Source: Burkholderiales bacterium RIFCSPHIGHO2_12_FULL_61_11 (GTDB taxonomy: Bacteria; Pseudomonadota; Gammaproteobacteria; Burkholderiales; Burkholderiaceae_C). From it: 10,113 bases of DNA. Below, piece by piece: positions 1-6,902 of this stretch (positions are counted from its first letter, which is position 1; every line of letters begins with the position of its first letter). The stretch lies in NCBI GenBank assembly GCA_001770785.1, contig MERZ01000348.1, positions 1 through 10,113 on the forward strand. The letters are read 5' to 3'. The position numbers were made by a program, and so were the translations under genes. The notes under the pieces are model-generated. The model was given only the letters and a program-made list of their open reading frames with translations, was not told where the DNA came from and searched no databases.

Positions 1-4
1 AAGC

Positions 5-703
5 ATGAACCTCTACGTCGGCACCAGCGGCTACGCCTACAAGGCGTGGAAAGGCAGCTTCTACCCCGCAGACCTGTCCGCGAAGCGCATGCTGCGCTTT
101 TACGGCGAGCATTTCCGCACCGTCGAAATCAACACTACCTTCTATCGCATGCCCACGGTGGCGCTGCTGCAGGCGTGGGCGGACGAGGTCCCGGCCGATT
201 TCAGATTCGTGCTGAAGGCGTCGCAGCGAATCACGCACCTGCAGCGGCTGCAGGACTCAGGCGATTCGGTGGCGTACCTGCTCGATGTCGCCAGGACGCT
301 GCGGCAGCGACTGGGCGCGCTGCTGTTCCAGTTGCCACCGAACCTGAAAAGGGATGTGCCGCGGCTGCGCGCATTCCTGGCGCTGCTGCCGCCGCAGCCC
401 CGTGCGGCATTCGAGTTTCGCCATCCATCGTGGTTCGACGACGAGGTGTTCGCGCTGCTGCACGCGCATCAGTCGGCACTGTGCATCGCCGATGCCGAGA
501 GTGATCTCGATGTGGCTGTCGTGGCGACTGCGGACTGGGGCTACCTGCGACTGCGGCGGCCTGACTATGACGATGCGGCGTTGAAGGCGTGGGCGAAGCG
601 GGTGCGCCAGCAGAGTTGGCGGGAAGCCTTCGTGTTCTTCAAGCACGAGGAAGCGGGCAGGGGGCCGCAGCTGGCGCAGAGATTTATCGAGCTGGCCGCG
701 TAG
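5..703 (+). CDS. DUF72 family protein (YecE-like)
   Basis: Encodes 232 residues of the DUF72/YecE family, a TIM-barrel-like fold of unknown biochemical role. Visible family marks are the N-terminal YVGTSGYAYKAWKGSFYP, then VEINTTFYRMP near residue 41, FRFVLKASQRITH near 67, LGALLFQLPPN near 104, FEFRHPSWF near 137, and the C-terminal YLRLRR and FVFFKHEEAG stretches. The order and spacing fit a complete member of about 230-250 residues. The ATG at base 5 gives the usual family N-terminus, but only four bases precede it, so neither ribosome site nor promoter can be judged. The gene ends in TAG, ten bases before a REP-like palindrome. Its neighbours give no hint of function. The family assignment is firm; any activity would be a guess. 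Confidence 0.93.
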   Translation: MNLYVGTSGYAYKAWKGSFYPADLSAKRMLRFYGEHFRTVEINTTFYRMPTVALLQAWADEVPADFRFVLKASQRITHLQRLQDSGDSVAYLLDVARTLRQRLGALLFQLPPNLKRDVPRLRAFLALLPPQPRAAFEFRHPSWFDDEVFALLHAHQSALCIADAESDLDVAVVATADWGYLRLRRPDYDDAALKAWAKRVRQQSWREAFVFFKHEEAGRGPQLAQRFIELAA

Positions 704-710
704 GCCTTGT

Positions 711-785
711 CCGCAGGAGCGCCTTCCAAGGCGCGATCATTCTTGCATGGCCACCGCAGATCGCGGCACGGACCCCTGCTCCTGC
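711..785. repeat. REP/REPIN-like palindromic element
   Basis: An outer inverted repeat GCAGGAGC (713-720) / GCTCCTGC (778-785) frames an inner perfect hairpin GCGCCTT-CC-AAGGCGC (719-734). The layout, a GGAGCG-headed hairpin with a mirror-image tail about 65 bp away, matches extragenic palindromes (REP, REPIN or BIME-type) seen downstream of genes in many proteobacteria. It lies just after the DUF72 stop and could also slow or end transcription, although no U-tract follows. Only one copy is in this window, so membership of a dispersed family is inferred from form alone. Confidence 0.55.
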
Positions 786-799
786 AACTTAACATCGTG

Positions 800-958
800 A
801 CCGAACAGCCCCGCGGCCGCGATCTGAGGAAAGGGCGTCATTGCCGACCGGGCAAATCTATTGCGGGCGACGCCGATCCGCGCCGCGGCTGCGGCAACTT
901 GCTGCTCGGCTACGGCAATATCCGGCCGGCGCCGCAATAGATTTTCCGGCGAGCCGAT
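800..958 (-). pseudogene. Remnant of RND-type outer-membrane efflux factor (NodT/OprM/CusC-like)
   Basis: Reading the minus strand from 958 down to 800 gives IGSPENLLRRRPDIAVAEQQ followed by VAAAAARIGVA, then a decayed stretch ending FPQIAAAGLFGHD. This is the signature of the second half of TolC-like outer-membrane factors of RND and heavy-metal efflux systems, whose consensus is roughly G-x-P-x-x-L-L-x-R-R-P-D-I-x-x-A-E followed by A-x-A-x-I-G-V-A. A full member has about 450-480 residues; only about 50 are recognisable. A valine-alanine-leucine stretch just upstream lies in another frame, consistent with a frameshift. No start or beta-barrel remains and no inner-membrane pump or adaptor gene is nearby. 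It is a fossil and should not be annotated as a functional gene. Confidence 0.6.
854..944. repeat. 13-bp perfect inverted repeat inside efflux remnant
   Basis: AAATCTATTGCGG at 854-866 is exactly matched in reverse complement at 932-944, with 65 bp between the arms. Extending each arm outward by five bases keeps most positions paired. The arms lie inside the recognisable part of the efflux-factor remnant, so they may be chance or a trace of a rearrangement. No transposase or other element is associated. Confidence 0.5.
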
Positions 959-1050
959 GCGCTCAGCGCCACGGGCTTGAGCCCCTGAGGTGGGTATTGA
1001 ATCGCCCGCACTTTGAGCGAGGCAGCCGTGCCTGCAAGGGAATACCGCCG

Positions 1051-2784
1051 TCAAACCCCTGCGACGATCCACTGCGCCGCCATCTCGGCAATCATCAGCG
1101 TGGGTGAATTGGTGTTGCCGCTGGTAATCAGGGGCATGACGCCGGCATCGACCACGCGCAGCCCGCGCACGCCGCGCACGCGCAGGTGCGAGTCCACCAC
1201 GGCCAGCGCATCATCGCTGGCACCCATTTTGGTGGTGCCCACCGGGTGGAAGATGGTGGTGGCAATGTCGCCGGCCAGCCTGGCGAGTTCTTCGTCGGAT
1301 TGAAACTGCACGCCAGGCTTGTATTCCTCGGGCTGGTACTTGGCCAGCGCGCTCTGGCTGACGATGTGGCGCGTCAAGCGCAGCGAGTCGGCCGCCACCT
1401 GGCGGTCTTCTGGCGTGCTCAGGTAATTGGGGGCAATCGCGGGGGCGTCTTCAAAACGGCCACTTTTTATCTGAACGCTGCCGCGGCTGCTTGGGTAGAG
1501 GTTGCAGACGCTGGCGGTAAAAGCATTGAAATTATGCAGAGGCTCGCCGAAAGCCTCCAGTGACAGCGGCTGGACGTGATACTCAATATTCGGATAAGGT
1601 TGCCCGGCTGAGCTGCGCGTGAAGGCGCCCAGCTGCGACGGCGCCATGCTCATGGGGCCGGTGCGGCGAAAGGCGTATTCGAGCCCGATGCGCGCCTTGC
1701 CCCACCAGGAATTGGCCATGGTGTTGAGCGACAGGCCCCAGTGCTTCGTTGCCTGGTCAGCCTGCACCTTGTAGATGGTGCGAATTTGCAGGTGGTCCTG
1801 CAGGTTGGCGCCCACGCCTGGCAGGTCTTGCAGCACCGCAATGCCGTGCTGCCGCAGCAGCGTGGCCGGGCCAATGCCCGAGAGCTGCAAAATCTGCGGC
1901 GAGCCGATGCTGCCAGCGCTCAAGATCACCTCGCCCTGCGCGGCCGCAACTTTCACCGTCAGCCGCTGGCCGTTGCGCACCACCTCGGCGCCGGTGCAGC
2001 GCAGCGACTCCCCGGATGGCTTGTCAAAGAGCAGGCGCACGACCTGAGTGGAAGTCCACACCGTCAGGTTGGGGCGCTGATCGCACGCCGGGCGCAAAAA
2101 AGCCTTGGCGGTGTTCCAGCGCCAGCCGCTTTTCTGGTTCACTTCAAAGTAGCCAACGCCTTCGTTGTCGCCGCGGTTGAAGTCGGCGGTCGCCGGAATG
2201 CCGGCTTGCTGGGCCGCCTCGGCAAATGCATCCAGAATGTCCCAGCGCAGGCGCTGCTTTTCCACGCGCCACTCGCCGCCCGCCTTGTTCTGGCGCAGTA
2301 ATTCCTGGTAGGCGTTGAGCGGGTCCTGCATCAACTCTGGGGCCTCGCCGCGCGCGCCGTGCATCGCGTCCGCGCCCTTGTAGTGGTCTTCATGCAGCTT
2401 GAAATGGGGCAGCACGTTGTCCCAGCGCCAGGCGCTATCGCCCGTCAGCTGCGCCCACTGGTCATAGTTGCGGGCCTGGCCGCGCATGTAGATCATGCCG
2501 TTGATGCTGGAGCAGCCGCCCAGCGTTTTGCCGCGCGGGTAGCGCAGCGAGCGGCCATTGAGGCCCGCATCCGGCTCGGTGTTGTAGAGCCAGTCGGTGC
2601 GCGGGTTGCCAATGCAGTAAAGGTAGCCCACTGGAATGTGAATCCAGTGGTAGTCGTCCTTGCGGCCCGCCTCAATCAGCAGCACGCGCTTGGACGGGTC
2701 GGCGCTCAGGCGGTTGGCCAGCAGGCAACCGGCGCTGCCCGCGCCAATGATGATGGTGTCAAAAACTAGAGTTTCGTTTTCCAT
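1051..2784 (-). CDS. GMC-family FAD-dependent oxidoreductase (choline/alcohol dehydrogenase-like)
   Basis: Glucose-methanol-choline oxidoreductase of 577 residues; the family oxidises alcohols with FAD. The N-terminal FDTIIIGAGSAGCLLANRL holds the GxGxxG dinucleotide-binding loop (Gly14, Gly16, Gly19) and LLIEAG supplies the ribose-binding Glu38. The GMC signature YPRGKTLGGCSSINGMIYMR follows near residue 95, and a second signature, AGSIGSPQILQLSGIG, near 290. The C-terminal HPVGTTKMG (catalytic His about 513) and GNTNSPTLMIAE (catalytic Asn about 557) form the usual His/Asn pair. All key residues are present, so it should be active. I chose ATG at 2784, preceded by AAGAGAC, because it puts the FAD motif at the customary distance from the start; an in-frame ATG at 2817 would add eleven residues. 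Close relatives are often labelled choline dehydrogenase, but no betaine genes are nearby and the substrate is unknown. It is divergent from the lipid-transport operon. Confidence 0.93.
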   Translation of the reverse strand: MENETLVFDTIIIGAGSAGCLLANRLSADPSKRVLLIEAGRKDDYHWIHIPVGYLYCIGNPRTDWLYNTEPDAGLNGRSLRYPRGKTLGGCSSINGMIYMRGQARNYDQWAQLTGDSAWRWDNVLPHFKLHEDHYKGADAMHGARGEAPELMQDPLNAYQELLRQNKAGGEWRVEKQRLRWDILDAFAEAAQQAGIPATADFNRGDNEGVGYFEVNQKSGWRWNTAKAFLRPACDQRPNLTVWTSTQVVRLLFDKPSGESLRCTGAEVVRNGQRLTVKVAAAQGEVILSAGSIGSPQILQLSGIGPATLLRQHGIAVLQDLPGVGANLQDHLQIRTIYKVQADQATKHWGLSLNTMANSWWGKARIGLEYAFRRTGPMSMAPSQLGAFTRSSAGQPYPNIEYHVQPLSLEAFGEPLHNFNAFTASVCNLYPSSRGSVQIKSGRFEDAPAIAPNYLSTPEDRQVAADSLRLTRHIVSQSALAKYQPEEYKPGVQFQSDEELARLAGDIATTIFHPVGTTKMGASDDALAVVDSHLRVRGVRGLRVVDAGVMPLITSGNTNSPTLMIAEMAAQWIVAGV

Positions 2785-3156
2785 AAGTGTCTCTTGTCTG
2801 GCGGTTTTCGGCGGCATCTTTTCACTCTGGCCGGTTCACGGTAGTATCGTTCCATCGTGCCGTTGCTGTCCAACGCCCGACAGGCTCCTGGCACATTCAC
2901 CCAGTTCAATTTGTGGCAAAAACTGATCATTCACACGACGGGGATGACCCGCTTGCCATTGCAGCGCCTGGCCGCCGCAGCCCGCTCCGACTCGGCGCAG
3001 CCGGGGCGTTGCTGGCGTCGGTCGACTGTAGGACCAGGTCGATAGAGCGCTGGGGCCTGTCGGCAATTGTGTGTTCAGCAGTTACCATGGCTGTTTTTAA
3101 CTGAACGCTGCGGCTGCTTTTGCAGGACCGACTCACGCCTTTGCTCGCTCCTATTC
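2785..3156. other. Divergent intergenic region, no gene supported
   Basis: This spacer lies between the minus-strand oxidoreductase and the plus-strand transport operon. It must hold both promoters, but I find no convincing pair of -35 and -10 boxes and no clear operator palindrome. The reading frames that cross it show no family motifs and no coding-like composition. There is no strong Shine-Dalgarno sequence before the ATG at 3157. If the oxidoreductase starts at 2817, its first 33 bases fall here. Confidence 0.5.
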
Positions 3157-4284
3157 ATGGAAGACGCCATCCCCCGAATTGAACTGCAGGACACGCCCGA
3201 CGGCCGGGTGGTGGCCGTGCGCGGGGCGTGGACGGCGGCGGATATGACGAGCAAGCCGGCGTGGGATGCGCTGACGGCGCAGTTGCAGAGCCTGCGCCGT
3301 CAGGATCACGCGGTCCGGTGGAATCTGGCCGCGATGGGAAAACTCGATTACCTCGGCGCCCAGGTGCTGTGGAACCACTGGGGCCGCCATTGGCCAACTC
3401 AGCTGCAGATTGAGCCGAGTCAGCGTGCGATGCTCGAAACCGTCGCCAAATTCACGGCCAGTCCGCCAAAGGCAGCCCCATCGGACTGGACAGAACCCAT
3501 CGCCCTGCTGGGCCGCCGGGCGCTTGGGCTGGTCGACCACGCCAAAGGCCTGGTGCGGATGGTCGGTCAGTTGCTGCTCGACATCCTCCGACTGGCCCGG
3601 CATCCGCAAGAAGGCCCCTGGCGCGATTTCTCCGGCCACCTGTATCACATCGGCGCCACCGCGCTGCCCATCACGGCGCTGGTGGGGTTTTTGATTGGCG
3701 TGGTGCTGGCCTACCTGACCTCGCAGCAGCTGCGCAAGTTCGGTGCCGACGCCTTCATCGTCAATATTCTGGGCATTTCGCTGATCCGGGAACTGGGACC
3801 GGTGCTGGCCGCCATCCTGATCGCCGGGCGCAGCGGTTCGGCCATTACGGCGCAGATTGGCGTGATGCGGGTCACCGAAGAGCTCGATGCCATGCGCGTC
3901 ATGGGCATTGCGCGGGGTTTCCGGCTGGTCTTGCCGCGCGCGCTGGCGCTGGCGCTGGTGATGCCGCTGATCAGCCTCTGGACCACACTTGCGGCATTGC
4001 TGGGTGGCATGCTGGCCGCCGATATTTCAATGGACGTGACGCCCTCGTTTTTCATCCAGTCGCTGCCGGCTGCCGTCAAGGTCGCCAACCTGACGCTGGC
4101 CACCGGCAAGTCCATCGTGTTCGGCTTGCTGATTGCGCTGGTGGCCTGCCACTATGGCTTGCGCGTCGAGCCCAATACCGAGAGCCTCGGGCAGGGCACC
4201 ACGGCCTCGGTGGTCACGTCGATCACCGTGGTGATTCTGGTCGATGCACTTTTTGCCGTGCTGTTCAAGAACGTGGGCATCTGA
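3157..4284 (+). CDS. mlaE: MlaE-family lipid ABC transporter permease with N-terminal STAS-like domain
   Basis: Inner-membrane permease (375 residues) of an MCE-type lipid transporter. Residues 1 to about 105 look like a STAS domain: a beta-rich start (IELQDTPDGRVVAVRGAW), then VRWNLAAMGKLDYLGAQVLW, which resembles the STAS serine/threonine switch region, then a helix. From about residue 166 comes the MlaE permease domain with five or six hydrophobic helices. It includes the conserved coupling region RELGPVLAAILIAGRSGSA, then AQIGVMRVTEELDAMRVMGI, and a final hydrophobic helix ending FKNVGI. In E. coli the STAS protein MlaB is separate; here it appears fused, which explains why no mlaB gene is seen. 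I chose ATG 3157 because the preceding in-frame codons (from 3067) have cysteine-rich, non-family sequence. The gene ends one base before mlaF, so translation is probably coupled. Confidence 0.9.
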   Translation: MEDAIPRIELQDTPDGRVVAVRGAWTAADMTSKPAWDALTAQLQSLRRQDHAVRWNLAAMGKLDYLGAQVLWNHWGRHWPTQLQIEPSQRAMLETVAKFTASPPKAAPSDWTEPIALLGRRALGLVDHAKGLVRMVGQLLLDILRLARHPQEGPWRDFSGHLYHIGATALPITALVGFLIGVVLAYLTSQQLRKFGADAFIVNILGISLIRELGPVLAAILIAGRSGSAITAQIGVMRVTEELDAMRVMGIARGFRLVLPRALALALVMPLISLWTTLAALLGGMLAADISMDVTPSFFIQSLPAAVKVANLTLATGKSIVFGLLIALVACHYGLRVEPNTESLGQGTTASVVTSITVVILVDALFAVLFKNVGI

Positions 4285-4285
4285 T

Positions 4286-5074
4286 ATGGCCGATCCTGTC
4301 GTTGAAATCCGCAAGCTGTGGACCATTTTCCAGAGCGGCGACACGAAATCGGTCGTGCACAAGGAGCTGGACCTGACGGTCGAGCGCGGCGAGGTGTTGT
4401 CGCTGGTGGGTGGCTCGGGCACCGGCAAGACGGTGCTGCTGCGCCAGATGCTGGGACTTGAAACGCCGACCCAGGGCGAGATTACCGTACTGGGGAAACC
4501 GGCCGCCGAGTTGGGCAAGCGCGGCGCGGCGCGGCGGGTCGGCATGCTGTTTCAGCACGGCGCCTTGTTTTCAGCCTTCACCGTGCTGGAAAACATTGCC
4601 TTCCCGCTGCGTGAGCTCCGGACCTTGCCGGGCGAGTTAAGCCGTGATGCCGCCATGGTCAAGCTGCAAATGGTGGGCCTGGGCCCGGAAGTGGCCGATA
4701 AGATGCCGAGCGACTTGTCGGGTGGCATGATCAAGCGGGTGGCGCTGGCGCGCGCCCTGATCATGGATCCGCCGCTGCTGCTGCTCGACGAACCCACGTC
4801 CGGGCTGGATCCGGAAAGCGCTGATGGTTTTTGCACGCTGCTGCGTTCACTGCACAAGGACATGGCGCTCACGGTGGTGATGGTCACGCACGATCTGGAC
4901 ACCTTGTTTGAACTCAGCACCCGCATTGCCGTGCTGGCCGAACAGAAGGTCATCATCAACGATGTGCCTGAAAAAGTGGTGGCCTTTTCCCATCCTTTTA
5001 TCCAGGCATTTTTCCTCGGCGAAAGGGGTCAACGCGCCATGGCGCTGTTGAAACATTCCCCTGGCCCGAATTAG
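4286..5074 (+). CDS. mlaF: MlaF-family lipid ABC transporter ATP-binding protein
   Basis: Cytoplasmic ATPase of 262 residues that powers the MlaE permease. All ABC motifs are intact: Walker A GGSGTGKT (residues 42-49, Lys48), Q-loop in GMLFQHGALF, signature LSGGMIKRVALARAL (from 144), Walker B LLLLDEPTSGLDP with Asp168-Glu169, and H-loop His202 in VMVTHD. The phrase FQHGALFSAFTVLENIAFPL is typical of the MlaF branch. ATG 4286 lies one base after the mlaE stop; an upstream in-frame ATG at 4244 would sit inside mlaE and adds residues unlike the family. The signature and C-terminus differ from the decayed mlaF at 8212-8496, so the two belong to different sub-branches and are not recent copies of each other. 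The closest paralogues are ATPases of toluene-tolerance (Ttg2A) systems, which are the same family. Confidence 0.95.
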   Translation: MADPVVEIRKLWTIFQSGDTKSVVHKELDLTVERGEVLSLVGGSGTGKTVLLRQMLGLETPTQGEITVLGKPAAELGKRGAARRVGMLFQHGALFSAFTVLENIAFPLRELRTLPGELSRDAAMVKLQMVGLGPEVADKMPSDLSGGMIKRVALARALIMDPPLLLLDEPTSGLDPESADGFCTLLRSLHKDMALTVVMVTHDLDTLFELSTRIAVLAEQKVIINDVPEKVVAFSHPFIQAFFLGERGQRAMALLKHSPGPN

Positions 5075-5087
5075 AAAGGTCTTAAAC

Positions 5088-6020
5088 ATGGAAAATAAAG
5101 CTCATGCCCTGGTCGCCGGTGCATTTGTGCTGCTGGTCTCCGCCTTGCTGGCCCTGCTGGCAGTCTGGCTGACGCGCGACAGTAGTCAGCGCGACCTGTA
5201 TGAAATAAGCACCAGCGAAACTGTTTCGGGGCTGCAGCCGCAGGCCGCCGTGCGCTATCGCGGTGTGCCTGTCGGCAAGGTCGAACTCATTGGCTTTGAT
5301 ACCAAGGTCAAGGGCAACGTACTGATTCGAGTCTCGATAGACCGCAGCGCGCCAGTGACCCAATCGACCTTTGCCACCGTGGCTTACCAGGGCGTGACAG
5401 GGCTGGGCTTTATACAGCTCGATAACGATGACGAATCCGCAGCACGCCTGGTACCCAACGACGACGATCCGCCGCGCATACCGCTCAAGCCGGGCACGCT
5501 CGACAAATTGCTCAAGCAAAGTGAAGTCATTTTCAACCAGGCCGAGCAGGCCAGCATCCGGCTGAACAAGCTGCTTTCCGACGAGAACCAGCAAGCCGTC
5601 AGCGTGGCCGTGACGCAGCTCAGCGAAGCGGCAGGCAGCCTCAACCGCGTCGCCAAAGGGCTGGAGCCCACGGTTGCTGCCTTGCCGGCGCTGTCGCGCG
5701 AGACCAGCGTGACCCTGAAATCGGTAAAAGCCGCCAGCGACAAGGTCGGCGCCACCGCACAGCAGCTGAATGAAAAAGGCGGGCCGCTCGACAAGCTCTC
5801 GCAAGGCGGCACGGCGCTGGCAGCAGGAGTGGAAACTTTCAGTGCGGGCACGCTGCCCAAGCTGGGCGAGGTAGCCGATGAAACCGCACGCGCCATGCGC
5901 CAGCTGCGGCGCACCGTGAATGCGGTGGACGACAACCCGCAGTCGCTGATTTTTGGCAATGGCCCGCCAGTTCCCGGCCCGGGCGAGGCCGGTTTTTCCG
6001 CAACTGGAGTTAAAGAATGA
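5088..6020 (+). CDS. mlaD: MCE-domain protein, MlaD-family lipid-binding subunit
   Basis: Periplasmic, membrane-anchored substrate-binding subunit of the lipid transporter, 310 residues. A single transmembrane helix occupies about residues 7-27 (LVAGAFVLLVSALLALLAVW). The MCE domain runs from about 38 to 116, with VSGLQPQAAVRYRGVPVGKV at its start and VAYQGVTGLGFIQLDN containing the central pore-loop region. Beyond the domain, about residues 140-280 are predicted alpha-helical and rich in Ala, Leu, Lys and Glu, with VTQLSEAAGSLNRVAKGLEP and other heptad-like spacing. This makes it longer than E. coli MlaD (about 180 residues) and more like single-MCE proteins that build a helical tube. AGAAAGG lies a few bases before ATG 5088. 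The gene starts 13 bp after mlaF and overlaps the next gene by four bases. Confidence 0.92.
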   Translation: MENKAHALVAGAFVLLVSALLALLAVWLTRDSSQRDLYEISTSETVSGLQPQAAVRYRGVPVGKVELIGFDTKVKGNVLIRVSIDRSAPVTQSTFATVAYQGVTGLGFIQLDNDDESAARLVPNDDDPPRIPLKPGTLDKLLKQSEVIFNQAEQASIRLNKLLSDENQQAVSVAVTQLSEAAGSLNRVAKGLEPTVAALPALSRETSVTLKSVKAASDKVGATAQQLNEKGGPLDKLSQGGTALAAGVETFSAGTLPKLGEVADETARAMRQLRRTVNAVDDNPQSLIFGNGPPVPGPGEAGFSATGVKE

Positions 6021-6736
6021 CGCTAGGTTTTTCGAAATTCACCCAGATTGCTGCTAATGCAGCAGCTGTTTACGCCCGTAGCTATTGGGTTTTGGCGATT
6101 GTTTACTTGGTAATTTCTGCGGGCGCACTGAGTGGCTGCGCGCTGCCCGACAAGCCGACGCGCGCCACCATGTACGACTTCGGGCCAGGCCCCTGGCTCA
6201 CCCAGTCAGCCACGCATCCGGCGAGCCTGCCCTCCTTGCCGCCGCTGGCCATTGACAACATCGCCACCTCGGGCGGCGCGCTGGACAACATGGCGGTGCT
6301 GTACCGGCTCGGCTACGCCGACGCGCAGCAGTTGCGTCCCTATTCGAAGGCGCGCTGGAGCATGCCGCCCGCGCAACTGGTGCGCCAGCGATTGCGTGAG
6401 CGGCTGAGCCAGCGCCGCGCGGTGTTCAACGCGCGGGAAAGCGTGGCGCTCAACCGCAGCCAGAACGCCGTGCTGCCATGGCTGCTGCGGCTGGAGCTTG
6501 AAGAGTTCAGCCAGCTGTTTTCTGCGCCCGATGCCAGCGTGGGCCTGATTCGCCTGCGCGCCACGCTGGTGGAAATCACACCCGCCGGTGAAAGACTGCT
6601 GGGTCAACGCAATGTGGTGGTGCAGCGGCCCGCCACCAGCGCCGATGCGCCCGGCGGCGTTCGCGCGTTGACGGCGGCGACCGACGCCGCGATTGAAGAG
6701 CTGGACCAGTGGCTGCAGCAGGTGCCTGCGCGCTAA
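6017..6736 (+). CDS. ABC-type transport auxiliary lipoprotein (PqiC-like, ABC_trans_aux)
   Basis: Probable outer-membrane lipoprotein of 239 residues that would receive or pass on lipid from the MCE tube, as PqiC does for PqiB. The N-terminus has a hydrophobic signal segment (about residues 24-37) ending in a lipobox, ALSGC, with the acylated Cys at 41. The next residues, ALPDKPTRATMYDFGP, carry the start of the ABC_trans_aux fold. Further family-like stretches are NMAVLYRLGYADAQQLRPYS and a LRLELEEFSQLF-type strand region near 155-166. Residues after the Cys are Ala-Leu, without the Asp that would retain it in the inner membrane. The ATG overlaps the mlaD stop in ATGA, so translation is coupled. 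Its TAA stop is part of the CTAA repeat that borders the palindromic element downstream. The 40-residue signal is long; an internal start is not obvious. Confidence 0.85.
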   Translation: MTLGFSKFTQIAANAAAVYARSYWVLAIVYLVISAGALSGCALPDKPTRATMYDFGPGPWLTQSATHPASLPSLPPLAIDNIATSGGALDNMAVLYRLGYADAQQLRPYSKARWSMPPAQLVRQRLRERLSQRRAVFNARESVALNRSQNAVLPWLLRLELEEFSQLFSAPDASVGLIRLRATLVEITPAGERLLGQRNVVVQRPATSADAPGGVRALTAATDAAIEELDQWLQQVPAR

Positions 6737-6899
6737 GGAACCTCTGCAGGACTCGGCACGAGGCGCGCGCCGCAGGTCGGGATGGGATGCAAGGCGCAAT
6801 TGGCAGCCAATAGCCGGGCTATTGGCAAGAATTGCAACGCCGCAGACCGCCCGAACCTGCGGATGCACGAGCCGGGGCGAGTCCTGCAGAGGTTCCTAA
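6733..6899. mobile_element. MITE-like palindromic element with 20-bp perfect terminal inverted repeats
   Basis: AGGAACCTCTGCAGGACTCG at 6736-6755 is matched without error in reverse complement at 6878-6897. Inside, CCGCAGGTCGGG (6770-6781) pairs with CCCGAACCTGCGG (6850-6862) apart from one bulged base, GCAATT (6796-6801) pairs with AATTGC (6830-6835), and GCCAATAGC (6806-6814) forms a perfect hairpin with GCTATTGGC (6818-6826) over a three-base loop. CTAA stands at both edges (6733-6736 and 6896-6899), like a 4-bp target duplication; the right copy overlaps the inverted repeat by two bases. The element holds no gene. Its size, termini and CTAA ends suggest a non-autonomous element, perhaps mobilised by an IS5-type transposase (inference). 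Placed between convergent genes, it may also end transcription from both sides. Confidence 0.7.
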
Positions 6900-6902
6900 T
6901 CG

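Noticed and set aside
1741..2301. 186-codon plus-strand frame opposite the GMC gene
   Set aside because: It lies antisense to conserved GMC sequence with no recognisable motif or ribosome site.
2359..2769. Long plus-strand open frame inside the GMC gene
   Set aside because: It is antisense to a well-supported oxidoreductase, has low-complexity Ala/Val/Arg content and shows no family motif. It is typical of high-GC shadow frames.
1463..3120. CTGAACGCTG plus CGGCTGCTT found at both 1471-1492 and 3101-3119
   Set aside because: The match is short, with a 3-bp difference and no conserved flanks. One copy is inside the GMC coding sequence, so it is probably coincidence.
5082..5804. 240-codon minus-strand frame opposite mlaD
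   Set aside because: It mirrors the codon pattern of mlaD, and the sense frame has clear MCE motifs.
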